Source: Liolophura sinensis (taxonomy: Eukaryota > Mollusca > Polyplacophora > Chitonida > Chitonidae). From it: a stretch of DNA of 64,000 bases. Positions 49,690 through 61,289 of the stretch are shown in pieces. The stretch covers positions 2,053,501-2,117,500 of the forward strand of contig NC_088303.1 in the NCBI RefSeq assembly GCF_032854445.1, read 5' to 3'. The position numbers and the translations under genes were made by a program. The notes below the pieces were generated by a model. It had not been told where the DNA came from. It searched no databases and worked only from the letters and a program-made list of their open reading frames with translations. Position 1 is the first letter of the stretch; each line of letters starts with the position of its first letter.

Positions 49690-49850
49690 CTACAGAGCCG
49701 GTCTGATTGCTTATACCTGTAGTGCTGCCTCACTGAAATGCCGACATGACGCAGACACCACGTGCCTGGTAGGCGAAACATACCAACCAGACATAGTGTG
49801 TCATGTAGCAGTGCTGCTACATGACACTCAGCACAGTGTAATGGAATTCC
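49690..49850. repeat. Sequence with a strong hairpin, possible SINE II remnant
   Basis: A perfect inverted repeat with 14-bp arms, GTGTCATGTAGCAG / CTGCTACATGACAC (49798-49811 and 49814-49827), separated by 2 bp. The preceding GTGCTGCCTCACTGAAATGC and GCAGACACCACGTGCCTGGT weakly recall reversed SINE family II. Confidence 0.55.
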
Positions 49851-49859
49851 GCTCACGGA

Positions 49860-50221
49860 GAGAGGGGAGGAGGAGAATGTGGGTTGGGAGGGTTATGGGT
49901 TGGGTGGGTGGTAATGGGGTTGAGAAGGAGAAAGAGCGATGTGTGGTAAAGCCCCATTTCCACTAAAACGATTAGCATTCGTAGTCTTTCGTATTGATTT
50001 GTGGGCGTTCGTAATTAATCCGTGTTCTATTTTTTATATCGTCGACAATTTCATAAAGTTCATAAATTTCGTACCTGGACGTACGTTCGTAATGATTCGT
50101 AAGAGCTTGGTAAATATTTGCGAAGCTGTCGGTTGCAATCGACAAGGTAACGTAATCATTCTGGAGGCATCGCTATGTCGTAATGGTCCTCAAAATCCGT
50201 CGATTACGGCAGAATAGAATT
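49860..50221. other. No gene recognised
   Basis: G-rich stretch (GGGGAGGAGG, GGTTGGGTGGGTGG) followed by AT-rich sequence unusually rich in TTCGTA/TTCGTAAT words. A 92-codon open frame (49939-50217) has no recognisable similarity. Confidence 0.5.
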
Positions 50222-50365
50222 GTCTAGTGTTGCTTCACTGAGAAAGCAATGAACCGCCCGGCCGCATCCTCTTTTAACGTCACGTGTGACTCTGGGGTTG
50301 AACCTGGATCTACCGGTTCCGAAACGGGCGCTCTATCAACTGTGCTATCGGGGCCGGTCTGTACG
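50222..50365 (-). mobile_element. SINE head fragment, tRNA-derived
   Basis: The minus strand reads a tRNA-like promoter: CCCGATAGCACAGTTGATAG (A box) and AGGTTCAACCCCAGAG (B box), then GTTAAAAGAGGATG. The 3' part of the SINE is missing. Confidence 0.7.
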
Positions 50366-50689
50366 TGGTGTGATAGTATAGCTGTGAGATAAAATAGTTT
50401 AATTTAATGAGGTTATATTTTACATAATCTTGTAATTAATTACACAATGTCAGTGTCTCCTAAAGTAAAGTCAATCACATGCATGTCATTCCTTACGGAG
50501 CCCATTACCAAGCGTGTTACTTCTTTTTGAATACGGTAATAATGATGTCACTCGAGGCAATGCAGTTCGGGCTGAAAGGAAGCTTAAGGCGTTTAACATT
50601 ATGTATCAGAAAAATTATCCGTTTTCGTTCCATAGGGCGTATCGTTGTGTAGAGCTTATGGAGTTTTCGTGTCAGTAACGAATTTAACC

Positions 50690-50845
50690 AATTCTCATAA
50701 TCATTTATTTCATTCATTTCACTAATTTTTATACCATGTTTTGCGACATCGGCCAGCATTATGATGGGAGGAAACCCACTATCATCCGCAAGCGGCTGCA
50801 AGACCTTCCCACGTTCGACCAGGGAGGAAACCAACATGAGCTCAT
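50690..50845 (-). mobile_element. SINE family III, diverged
   Basis: Contains CGGCCAGCATTATGATGGGA, GCGGCTGCAAGACCTTCCCA and GGAGGAAACCAACATGAGC in reverse orientation. A separate B-box-like palindrome CCCGGGATCAAACCCGGG lies at about 50991. Confidence 0.6.
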
Positions 50846-51384
50846 TTTGATGAATGCCTTTACACAAAGCTAGATTATGGGCGACAAGTTAAACGCCTTG
50901 TATATGGACAGCAGCTGGTCAGTGTGTACACATCTCTGCATAAACCCGTTTGGTGGCCTAAGAAGATTGTCAGCCTCGACGGCGGCAGACCCCGGGATCA
51001 AACCCGGGTCGGATACTCGGAGTAAACTGAAAAACCTCTTGCACCCTTTCACACAACATATGAAAAATTAAGTCCATCATCATAACCACCATTTTTATTT
51101 CACCGATATAATGACGAATGTTGCGGAATTGACATATACATCACAACAACAGCCAATCAGCTTCCACTGCCATTCCCTATCATTTGTAGTTATATAGAGC
51201 ACGCATATATATGTTTACACACGCAGTTATTTGGTCATTCTGACCTTCCTTACATCCGTGCGCTGCTTAGTCATGGACTGGCCATGAGACAGGTGTCGTT
51301 TTTAACTGATATATCCTGTAGCTGTGTGAGTGAGTAACTCCCAGCTGTACCACACTGCCGTCACCAAAAAAACGTCCATTCAAC

Positions 51385-54300
51385 ATGATTCCATACTTCA
51401 CTGTATCCGGCACATATTACCAGGTTGGCAAGCAGATCGTAAGTACACAGGTCTTCCGTCCTTCCCAAACTCAATCCTGGGGGACTCAATCCTTCGCTCA
51501 CCTCCGCTATATCACCCATGATCATAGGTCTGTAGGGCTGTGATTACGTGTACTATCACAGCCCTATATTGTTCCATATGCTTGCCTTGAACACCTCAGT
51601 ACTTCCCTCGCTGGCTTCAGTATACTACTACAAGGCACCAAATAGGCGATGCACGTAGTCACAGTCGTCTCAGCTATCAATACCAGGTTGGTGTTCCCAT
51701 GTGTCATTACTAGTAAATCCACACCAGCATGAAACTATAGTGGAAACTATATTGCCTAGGCTGGTAAGGTTGCATAGTAGACACCGTCCGATTGCTGTCT
51801 GCTCCGGTGATCTTACTCTCACAGCCCCATCAGGCAGAGAGTACTCTCCGATCTACTCATGAATCGATATGCTCATTGTGAACAGTCTCTGATGGAGATA
51901 TTGCATGAACCGTAAAGTGTTTTTTTAGTGGTCAATATAGCTTGCACCCGAGTCGCCATATAGCGAGAGAAAAAGTGCCCCATTATAGGGAAGGCGGCGT
52001 TAAACACCACGGAAACATTCTGGAAGAGAACGAAAGGTTTAGGCCAGCGGAAAATGTCAAAGCCCACAACAGAAATAATTTTGCTGACAAAACGGGCCAA
52101 AAAAGGAACAAATTTTGTTCAAACTGGACAAGACGCACGACACTAAAACCTATATCCTGCAATTTGTCTCGGTGAAGTCTAGTATCGCCACAAAGTTTCA
52201 ATGCAGAACCAACCGTTGTGGACAAATGTCCGGAAAACTGCATGATTGGTAACAGGGTGACAGGCTTTAACACACTAGCACAATGTACTCTAAGTCGTCA
52301 CACAGCAATTTCCCTCCTAAAAACTTGAACAGGCGTATGTTGTGGATTATTCCATAGGGAAAGAAGTTCCGTGAGCTGATCGTGGATTACTATGGGGTAG
52401 ATGAGGACTTCAAAGATGTCGTGTTTCCTTTCATTCAGACGAAAGCCGGAGAGAAAGTAAGCGAATATGACAGACTGATAATATCCTCAAATATCTCGAT
52501 ATGTTGCAGGACATCCTAGACTAATGTATTGGCAGATTTCGCCTATTTTTATTGGGCAATGAGCGATGGCGTCACAAATCTTTCACTGTTACATGTACAC
52601 TTTCCTCGGCTATGAAATGAATGCTATGCGCAATACAGGCGTGCTATTTACACGGTGAGGCAGGTATGAATTATTTTCAGTAAACACGGTATATGTTTAT
52701 TTTTTATATGACTGAAGTTTTACGCCGTACTGAAGAATATTTCACTTATACAACGGTGGCCATCATGGTGGGCGGAAACCAGACATAGCCAAAGGGAAAC
52801 CCACGACCATCCGCAGGCTGCTGACAAACATTCTCACCGTACATGAAGCCAGTATGAGCGGATTTGAACTCACTTTGACTGCATTGGTGAGAGAATCCTT
52901 GGTCATTGTCCCGTGATAGCACACTAACAAGATTTCTTGAAGCATCAACTCAAATCAGTAAAATCAAACTGTTGCCGACTTATAAATTTGAACTCTGTCC
53001 CTATTTCAGGTATACATGGATTATCTCAACAACGTAGAAACTCTATATCCACAGTATGTGTCCGAGATGCAGGGCTTGGCTGACGGAGCCGGGCTTACCT
53101 TTAAACAGGTAGATAAAATGTACAGGTAGATACAGTCTTCTGTACACCTCTCCAGCTGACAAACAGGTAGATACAGTGTACTGTACATCTCTCCATCTGA
53201 TATACAGGTAGATACAGTGTACTGTACACCTCTCCAGCTGATATACAGATAGATACAGTGTACTGTTCACCTCTCCAGCTGATATACAGGTAGATACAGT
53301 GTACTGTACACCTTTCCAGCTGATATACAGATAGATACAGTGTACTGTTCACCTCTCCAGCTGATATACAGGTAGATACAGTGTACTGTACACCTCTCCA
53401 GCCGATATACAGGTAGATACAGTGTACTGTACACCTCTCCAGCCGATATACAGATAGATGCAGTGTACTGTACACCTCTCCTACTGACATACAGTGTGCT
53501 GTACCCCTCTCCAGCTGACATACAGGTAGATACAGTGTACTGTACCCCTCTCCTACTGACATACAGGTAGATACAATGTACTGTACCCCTCCCCAGCTGA
53601 TATACAGGTAGATACAGTGTACTGTACACCTCTCTTACTGATATACAGGTAGACACAGTGTATTGTGCCCCTCTCCAGCTGACATACAGGTAGATACAGT
53701 GTACTGTACCCCTCTCCAGCTGACATACAGGTAGATACAGTGTACTGTACCCCTCTCCTACTGACATACAGGTAGATACAGTGTACTGTACCCCTCTGCA
53801 TACAGGTAGATACAATGTACTGTACCCCTCCCCAGCTGACATACAGGTAGATACAGTGTACTGTACACCTCTCTTACTGATATACAGGTAGACACAGTGT
53901 ATTGTGCCCCTCTCCTACTGACATACAGGTAGATACAGTGTACTGTACACCTCTCCTACTGACATACAGGTAGATACAGTGTACTGTACCCCTCTCTTAC
54001 TGATATACAGGTAGATACAGTGCACTGTACACCTCTCTTACTGATATACAGGTAGATACAGTGTACTGTACACGCCTCCTGCTGATATACAGTTAGAGTG
54101 AGTGAGTGAGTGCTTGGGGTTTAACGTCGTACTCAACAATTTTTCAGTCAAATGACGACGAAGGAATCATTAGGGTGCATGCACGTGTAATGTGCCTCCT
54201 TGTTGCAGGACGGATTTCCACCGCTCTTTTATTTAGTGCTGCATCACTGAGACGACTTACCGAAGGCAAGTAAGCCGCCCCGCCCGAGCCATTATACTGA

Positions 54301-57300
54301 TACGGGTCAACCAGTCGTTGCACTATCCCCTTCATGCTGAACGCCAAGCGAGGAAGTTACAACTTCCTCTTTTAAAGTCTTAGGTGTGACTCGACCAAGG
54401 ATTGATCCTGGATCTACCGGTCCCGAAGCGGACGATATACAGTTAGATACAGTGTACTGTACACGTCTCCTGCTGATATACAGGTAGATACAGTGTACTG
54501 TACACTTCTCCTACTGATATAAAGGTAGATACAGTCTATTGTACATCTCTCCTGCTGATATACAGGTAGATACAGTGTAGTGTACACCTCTCCTACTGAT
54601 ATAAAGGTAGATACAGTGTACTGTACACCTCTCCTACTGATACAAGGGAGAGAGGTCGGACGGGTTGTTTGGTCGCTCAGTCTGTCTCAGTTAAATTTCA
54701 GCTGAAATTTCAGCTGAAATTTAGCGAATTTATCGTTGTTTTTGCAATCAACTGTTGCACCGAGTTGCGAGGATTAGTCGCGTATACTTTTCGTTGTAGA
54801 ATTTCATATTTTTGACCAGTTTATAGACATTTTTGTCTTAGATTCGTGTGGCTGTTTGGCCGGCCTGCGTGGCTTGGCTCAGACACCAGTTGTCGTGTGT
54901 CCTGTGTTACAGCGACTATACGGGTTAAGGCATAGGACAGTGAACGAGGTCAGCCTGCCCAATCGAGCTTTATTCAATCCCGGGCAAGCGGAGCAGACAA
55001 AGAAAAGCGTTTAAGCTGCTTGTTGTAGGTTCGTGCATCCTTGCACGAAGTTTAGTTGTTCTCTTGGCTAGTGGGTGAGAGGGGTTGTAAATAGAGTTAG
55101 TCCCTGGCTGGCCGTGGAACTAGCCTTTGTGCTCTCAGCTTTTGTTTAGTTGTCACCCAGTCTGAAGGTGGTGCGACATTATGTTCTGTCGCTCTTAGAG
55201 GCAGGACGTATTCACTAGCCTCTCTGTAAATAGCCTGTACATAGTTTAGTGCATTTCCACTTTGTAATATCGTATTTGTTTTGCACTCAGCATCCACACT
55301 GTGCCAAACGCATAGTTGTGGTCCTCTCTTTAGGGTAGTAGTTCTCGCCCTGGCCCACAGTGTTGTGGGCAGGGCGAGTAAATGGACCCTTAAGCCTTAA
55401 GCTTGTAATACAGGGAGGTGTACAACCGGTTGATGTATATAATCGGCTAAAGGAGTTAGTGGGGAGTGGGCCTAATGTCTTAAAGGGACTAATCAATGTC
55501 TCTAGAGATGTCTGGAATGTTACAGTGGCTACGCAAACTGTGAAGGAACAGCTGTTGACTAGCGGCTTCTCATTCAAAGGGGTAGATTGTCCAATATATG
55601 ATGTGGAGGAGCAAAGGGTCCTGGTTAGATCTCGATGTCCGATCGAGGTGCCCGATGACACTATTTGAGGTTTGATGTCCCGGCATGGCACGGTCCATCA
55701 CGTCAGCCGGGAACATTACCTTTTTGATAGGTCACTTGAGAATGGTATGCGCCGTATTTACATGAGTGGTGTGACCGAGATCATTCCACAATCAATTTCG
55801 GTTGGGAATTTTAGAATTCCTTTGTGGTACAGAGGTCAGGTCCGTGCCTGTCACATCTGTGATAGCGCAGAACATTTCAAGGCCGACTGTCCTTTAAAGG
55901 ATAAATGCCTCAAGTGTAAACAGGTAGGCCACTTTCAAAAGGACTGCCTGTTGAGCGATGAAAATGACAATGGCGATAATGACTATAACGATTGCAATGA
56001 TAATGATGATAAAGACAGTAATGTTTATGAAGTTGAAGGTGACAATAAAGATGAGAATGAAGGTCGAGGAGATGATGACGGTAATTATAGTGAGGGACAT
56101 GGGGATGATATGGAAATTGGGATTTCTGGCGAGTCTGTTCCTTCCAGTCAACAAAATAAGGGGACTTTGGATAACTCTGCTGCTGACAACGAGGAAGCTG
56201 GAGAGTGGCAAGTTGTCACTAACTCCATGTCCTCTAGAAAAAAGATTCGAAATAAGGGCATTGGTGCTGCAAATAAGGTCAGGAAGTTAAGCAAATCGCC
56301 AGTAGTAGGTGGGCCCCAGAGCCTTTGCGAGGCATCTCAGACGTCAAGTAGCCCGGAGTGGGTTGTCAGTATGAGTCAAATCTCGAATACCTCATCACCC
56401 CCTAGATCGTCAGAAATTTCGAATACTACGCCATCCTGCATTAAGGAGACACAATCCAGTGCCGCGACGCCCTCCAAAGGTGCACTTGGTAAGAGCCCGT
56501 CCATATGGGGTAGCACGTTCAGCCCTGACCCGTCTACAATGTCACAGTTATACACTAGAGATATAGCAGATTGCCTTGATCCTCAGGGAAGCTCTCAGCA
56601 ATCTGATATGTCTGCGGCTGGTGGAGAATCCAATATGGAGGAATCTCTTTCGGAAATGGATGCACCCGAAGACTTGCCTGCCTATACCAATGGCAAGGGT
56701 GAGGTCTTGGTACTTGTCTCAACATCTCTGGGGTCGTATTATCGCACATTGCGACGAGACTCTAAAGTTGACAAGGTTAAAAAGCAGAGGAAGTTGATAA
56801 CGTTGTCACAGGAGGATTTTGCTGAGCGTAGGGCAGCGATGTATAAGAAGTCCAGGAAAAAGAAAAAGAATAAATAAATATTAATAATGGCTACTACAAA
56901 GATCTTACAGTGGAACTGTAGAAGATTGAGTTGTAACCTCGCAGAGCACCAGATGTTAGCTCAAGACCTCAATCCTATAGCTTTTAGCTTGCAGGAAACT
57001 CTGATGACTGATCCTAGTTATCAATGTCGAGGTTATGTATCTCATCACGCTGTTGCCACGTCTACGAATGGAAAGGCATCAGGGGGTTCTTCTCTTTTGA
57101 TTAGGCAGGGTGTAATGCACAATAGAATGGCACTGAACACCGATTTGCAGGCGGTGGCGGTGCGTATCACACTGGGTATAGTATTAACAATCTGTTCTAT
57201 TTATATACCACCTTCTTCTACTCTTCACCAACAAGAGCTGCAAAATTTATATGATCAATTACCTAAACCGTGTCTTCTTTTGGGTGACTTTAATGCCCAT

Positions 57301-60300
57301 AGTGTTCTCTGGGGTGACTCTAAACGTAACCAGAAGGGCTCTGTATTGGAGGATTTTATATCTAATAACTCTCTATGCGTCTTAAATGATGGCACACATA
57401 CTTACCTTCATCCTGCAAAGGGCATTTATTCGGTCCTTGATTTAGCTCTGGCTGATGCAGGGCTAAGATGGGAATTCAGCTGGAGCGTCCATGATGATCT
57501 GTGCGGAAGCGACCACTTCCCCACCATACTTACCCTTGAGGAGCCGGTATCTTCCTCCCTTCCACGCTTTAATTATGATAAAGCAGGCTGGCCCCGCTTG
57601 TCTGTTCTGTGTGGTGAAACACTTACTAGCGACCTTTTTCTTGATGCAGTTGATCCTATCCAGTTATTCTCGGATCAGCTAATTGATGTAGCCTCCAAAT
57701 GTATCCCGAAATCTTGTGCGGTTCCCCGTATTAAGAAACCGTGGTTCACGGAGGACTGTAAACGAGCTAGGCGTTTCAGGAAACGTGCTGAACGCGTGTA
57801 CCGATGTAGACCATCTCCCGGTAATTTAGACGATGTTAGGCGTACTCGAGCTAAAGCCCGTAGGACTATCAAACAATCCAAACGTGACTCTTGGTTTCTA
57901 AGATTAATCATCGTACCCCTATGTCAAAAGTCTGGAATATGATCCAACGCATCAAAGGCAAGGGATCCATTGTCACTGTCAATCATCTTAAAGACGGGAA
58001 TAATTCTTTGACAGAAAAACTTGACATAGCCAATAGGTTGGGCGCTTCTTTTGCGCACCATTCGTCTTCAGATAATTACTTGCCTCAGTTCCAGCGTAAC
58101 AAGGAACGGACCGAGGCAAGTCCTCTTGATTTTACATTCTCAAATGAAGAATCCTATAATGCTACATTTTCTCTACATGAACTATCCGCATCCCTGAGCA
58201 AGGCCCATGACTCAACTCCAGGGCCAGATGATATCCACTATCAGCTTTTACGACACCTTCCAGAATCTTCCTTGAGGGTGCTTCTTGGAATTTTTAATAC
58301 CATTTGGATTTCCGGGAATTTTCCTGCCTCATGGCAAAACGCTATTATTGTCCCCATCCCAAAGCCCGGAAAGGATTCTACCGATCCAAATAACTATCGT
58401 CTTATTTCCTTAACCAGTTGTGTATGCAAGACTATGGAGAGGATGATTAACGATCGCTTGGTTTGGTTTTTGGAGACTAATGAGTTGATAAGCGACATTC
58501 AATGTGGATTTCGAAAGAATCGCAGTACTGTTGATCGCCTTGTTCGTCTAGAATGTGTTATTAAGAACGGTATCGTTAATCGCTCCCAGTTGAAGAAACT
58601 CAATACTGTACATCACCAGGCCCTACGGTTGTGCTTAGGTGCTTTCTGTACCTCTCCTGTGGAGAGTCTGTATGTTGAGGCAAACGAGCCTCCCTGGAGC
58701 TTCGAAGAACTAAACTATCCTTACAGTATATCACCAAGCTTAGAGCCAATCCATCCAACCCAGCCTTTGATTGTGTCTTCCATCCGGAATTTGAAGACTT
58801 ATATGCTCAGAAGCCATCCATTGTTCCTCCACTGGGTGTCCGCATCCAGGAACATGTGCAAGCAGCTGGACTTGGGCTGGATACTATCACCCCCATACGC
58901 ATCCAGGAAGATCCACCGTGGTTATGTCCTGAGCCTCAGGTTGATACCTCGCTCTCCTCCCTGAAGAAATCTTCCACCAACCCTTTAGTATACCAGCAGG
59001 AGTTTTAGTAATATGTGTTCAAAGTATCCATTTTATCACCGCATATTCACTGACGGTTCCAAGAATGATGATGGAGTGGCTTCTGCCGCTTTCCTTGGGC
59101 CCAGAACCATTTCACCTCGGTTTCCAAATTCCTGTTCTGTATTTACTGCGGAAGCCAAGGCAATTTTGTGCGCACTTCGGTCCATTCCAGAGCTAGGAGG
59201 TCGCAGATTTCTCATCTGCTCTGACTCCCTCTCCTGCCTCCAGGCAATTCGGGCTAGTTCGCCTGTACATCCAGACATTCTGTCTATCAGGGAGATGTTT
59301 AAACGACTTAATGAAGATTTTATCATTGTCTTTTGTTGGGTGCCCGGGCATATGGTATCCCTGGGAATACTGCTGCAGATGAAGCCGCGAAAGCGGCTTT
59401 GCATTCCGTTACTACCCAAACTGACGTTCCATATTCGGACTTGCGTTCACTTATTTGCTCCTATATCAAGCGCTTGTATCAGGCTCAATGGGGATGACCA
59501 GACAACCAACAAACTGCATGATATTCGTCAGTTTGTTGGTCCAGCGCCTTCCCTTTCACGGCATCGTCTCCGCTCTTGCATTTTGAGGTGTCGTATCGGT
59601 CACACACGTGCTACGCATGGGTATTTGTTGAAAGAAGATGCTCCTCATTGCTTTGCTTGTGATCAACGGTTCACAGTCAAGCATATATTGCTTGACTGTG
59701 GTGACTTTGCTCCTTTACGAGATTCCTTTTATCACGTGAGCTCTCTTTCAGAACTTTTCAGTTCTGTAGAAAGTGATACTATTTTTGATTTTCTCTCTAC
59801 CATTGATATGGCAGGAAAGCTGTGATTTTAAACTACCGTCTGTGTTTGTTATGTGACTTCTGGCGTCCTTTTTTTACTGAATAGTAAATGAATTATCCGT
59901 AGTAGATCGACTACTTGACGCTTTATTGTCGCGATAAAACTGAAATATTGTTGAAAGCGACGTTAAAAACTTTCACTCACTCACTCACTCCTACTGATAT
60001 AAAGGTAGATACAGTGTATTGTACACCTCTTCTACTGATATACAGGTAGATACAGTGTACTGTACACCTCTCCACCTGACATACAGGTGGATACAGTATA
60101 CTGTACACTTTTACTACCGATACGCAGGTAGATACAGTGTAATGTACACATCTCTTACTGATATACAGGTAGATACAGTGTACTTTACACCTCTCCTACT
60201 GATATAAAGGTAGATACAGTGAACTGCGCACTTCTCCCACTGATATACAGATAGATACAGTGAATTGTACATCTCTCCTGCTGATATACAGGTAGATTCA

Positions 60301-61289
60301 GTGTACTGTACACTTGTCCAACGGATATATAGGTAGATACAGTGTATTGTACATCTTTCCTGCTGATATACAGGTAGACACAGTGTACTGTACACCCCTC
60401 TTACTGATATACAGGTAGATGCAGTGTACCGTACATCTCTCCTGCTGATATACAGGTATATACAGTGTACTGTTCACTTCTTCTACTGATATACAGGTAG
60501 ACACAGTGTACTGTATACCTCTCCTACTGTTATACAGGTAGATACAGTATACTGTATACCTCTCCTACTGATACACAAGTAAACACAGTGTACTGTACAC
60601 CTGCCCCACCGATACAGGTAGTGAAAGCTAGCAACATGTAGCGATATTGGGCGCTAACTTAGCTGTTCATTCATGGATAGATGACTGAATTTTACGAACG
60701 AGAAAAAAACTAAGGACATAGCGTGCAATAAAACGCCTATTTTCAATAAACATATGTTTCGGCTCGCCTTTCAGTGTATAGTTAACCACCACAGCTGGTA
60801 ATATTTCTGCTCGACACGAGGTAACCCTCCCGTAATGAATAATCCGTGAAATTAATTGCACAAAATCAAGATAAAATATTAGCTGCATGAAGTTTGTTGA
60901 AATATGAAAACTTTTAGATGTTTGTTATTGTCTTTTCTTTTAATTCAAATTTATTATATCAATATGGCGTGAACGCATGAATAATAAAACACACAAATAT
61001 AGACATGAGTCACGAGGTAACACTCATTCGAGTAGATCAGTTTCGAGAGCTATAGATGGAGTGCCACCTCCACGAAGGTGGTGGTTTGTACGTTTTAACC
61101 ACCCACGCTCACTCCCAATGATTAACACCTTCTATTCCAGATTCTGTTTAACCCCATACTCATTAATGTCATTTGTATGTTCAACAGGTCTTTACGATGC
61201 ACCTGTCACGTGAGATTCGCATCGGTGTGGCAGTGAAGCAGGAATGGGGCTGCAGTGACCTGTTCATTAACTACCCTAAAACAGGACAG
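51385..61289 (+). CDS. tan-like / acyltransferase-like hydrolase, gene 2 (first four exons)
   Basis: Tandem paralogue of the gene at 34398. Exons found: 51385-51438, 52358-52456, 53010-53108 and 61188-61289, all phase 0, encoding 118 residues. Exons 2-4 have the same lengths (99, 99, 102 bp) and phases as in gene 1. Matching motifs: PYFTVSGTYYQVGKQI, ELIVDYYG, LYPQYVSEMQGLADGAGLTF and the catalytic Gly105-Cys106 in QEWGCSDLF. The start codon is placed by alignment with gene 1. Intron 3 is about 8 kb and holds a 41-bp donor array, a SINE and a LINE in sense orientation. Exon 4 is followed by a 92-bp donor array. Remaining exons are not found before 64000. They may lie beyond the window, or the copy may be incomplete. 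I cannot tell whether it is expressed. Confidence 0.8.
51540..52357. other. Intron 1 of tan-like gene 2, no feature seen
   Basis: No repeat family or protein similarity is recognised. Overlapping open frames at 51873-52273 (75-96 codons) look random. Confidence 0.55.
52690..52930 (-). mobile_element. SINE family III, nearly complete
   Basis: Reverse orientation: TGAAGTTTTACGCCGTACTG, AGAATATTTCACTTATACAA, ACCCACGACCATCCGCAGGC, then a B-box-like GATTTGAACTCACTTT and a head ending near GTGATAGCACACTAACA. Intron 2 of tan-like gene 2. Confidence 0.8.
53100..54642 (+). repeat. 41-bp array of the exon 3 donor, tan-like gene 2 (first segment)
   Basis: Units CAGGTAGATACAGTGTACTG plus TACACCTCTCCTACTGATAT. 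The first copy is the real exon 3 end and donor (AAACAG then GTAGAT, 53108/53109). About 29 units lie here and about 15 more after the LINE (60001-60625). It is interrupted by a SINE (54098-54433). The unit includes only the last few exon bases, so it is mainly intron plus donor. Confidence 0.93.
54098..54433 (-). mobile_element. SINE family I inserted into the 41-bp array, with target duplication
   Basis: Starts GTGAGTGAGTGAGTGCTTGG and ends at a truncated head (CCCGAAGCGGAC). It is flanked by the direct repeat GATATACAGTTAGA at 54084-54097 and 54434-54447. The shared T (array consensus is CAGGTAGA) shows this is a true duplication of one variant unit rather than array periodicity. It covers most of the family, lacking the first part of the tRNA head. 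Confidence 0.92.
55360..56877 (+). pseudogene. LINE ORF1, nucleic-acid-binding gag-like protein, one stop
   Basis: Two open segments, 55360-55668 and 55672-56877, lie in the same frame and are separated by one TGA at 55666-55668. The first has a weak RRM-like alternation. The second has two zinc knuckles of the form C-x2-C-x4-H-x4-C (CHICDSAEHFKADC and CLKCKQVGHFQKDC), an acidic Asn/Asp-rich linker and a lysine-rich C-terminus. ORF1 proteins of this group coat the LINE RNA. Without the single TGA the frame would be continuous, so the defect is a point nonsense change. Confidence 0.85.
56887..59825 (+). pseudogene. LINE ORF2 remnant: endonuclease, partial RT, RNase H
   Basis: Segment 1 (56887 to about 57940) is an APE-type endonuclease: LQWNCRR, a QETLM motif, GDFNAHSVLWG and CGSDHFPTIL. 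A one-base loss near 57895 shifts to segment 2 (57891-58964), which has RT motifs: STPGPDDIHYQLL, IVPIPKPGKDSTDPNNYRLI and CGFRKNRSTVD. It then jumps directly to the post-RT block VHHQALRLCLGAF. The catalytic aspartate region (xADD) is therefore deleted. Segment 3 (59013-59825) is RNase H (FTDGSKND, TAEAKAI, CSDSLSC, WVPGH) with a further frameshift near 59360. It ends in a cysteine-rich end CFACDQRFTVKHILLDC. ORF2 begins 9 bp after the ORF1 stop. Confidence 0.88.
60001..60625 (+). repeat. 41-bp donor array, second segment after the LINE
   Basis: About 15 more units of the array that starts at 53100, more diverged (GTAGATACAGTGTACTGTAC with changes). It is separated from the first segment only by the LINE. 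Confidence 0.9.
60626..61187. other. End of intron 3 of tan-like gene 2
   Basis: Unique AT-rich sequence ending in the acceptor GTATGTTCAACAG at 61187. No gene or known repeat seen. Confidence 0.6.

Larger units (their letters stand above)
54643..59990 (+). mobile_element. I-like non-LTR retrotransposon (LINE), internally deleted
   Basis: A 5.35-kb element inside the 41-bp array. Flanks share CTCCTACTGATA (54631-54642 and about 59989-60000), consistent with a target-site duplication, although the array itself is repetitive. Order: a roughly 700-bp 5' UTR with repeated AATTTCAGCTGAAATTT, ORF1 with CCHC knuckles, ORF2 with endonuclease, reverse transcriptase, RNase H and a cysteine-rich end, then a (TCAC)n tail instead of poly(A). 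RNase H and the layout point to the I/Nimbus group. It is defective: a stop in ORF1, frameshifts in ORF2, and loss of the central reverse transcriptase. Confidence 0.9.

Noticed and set aside
49939-50217. 92-codon plus-strand open frame
   Set aside because: No similarity, no supporting splice or promoter context; sequence is a TTCGTA-rich repeat-like stretch.
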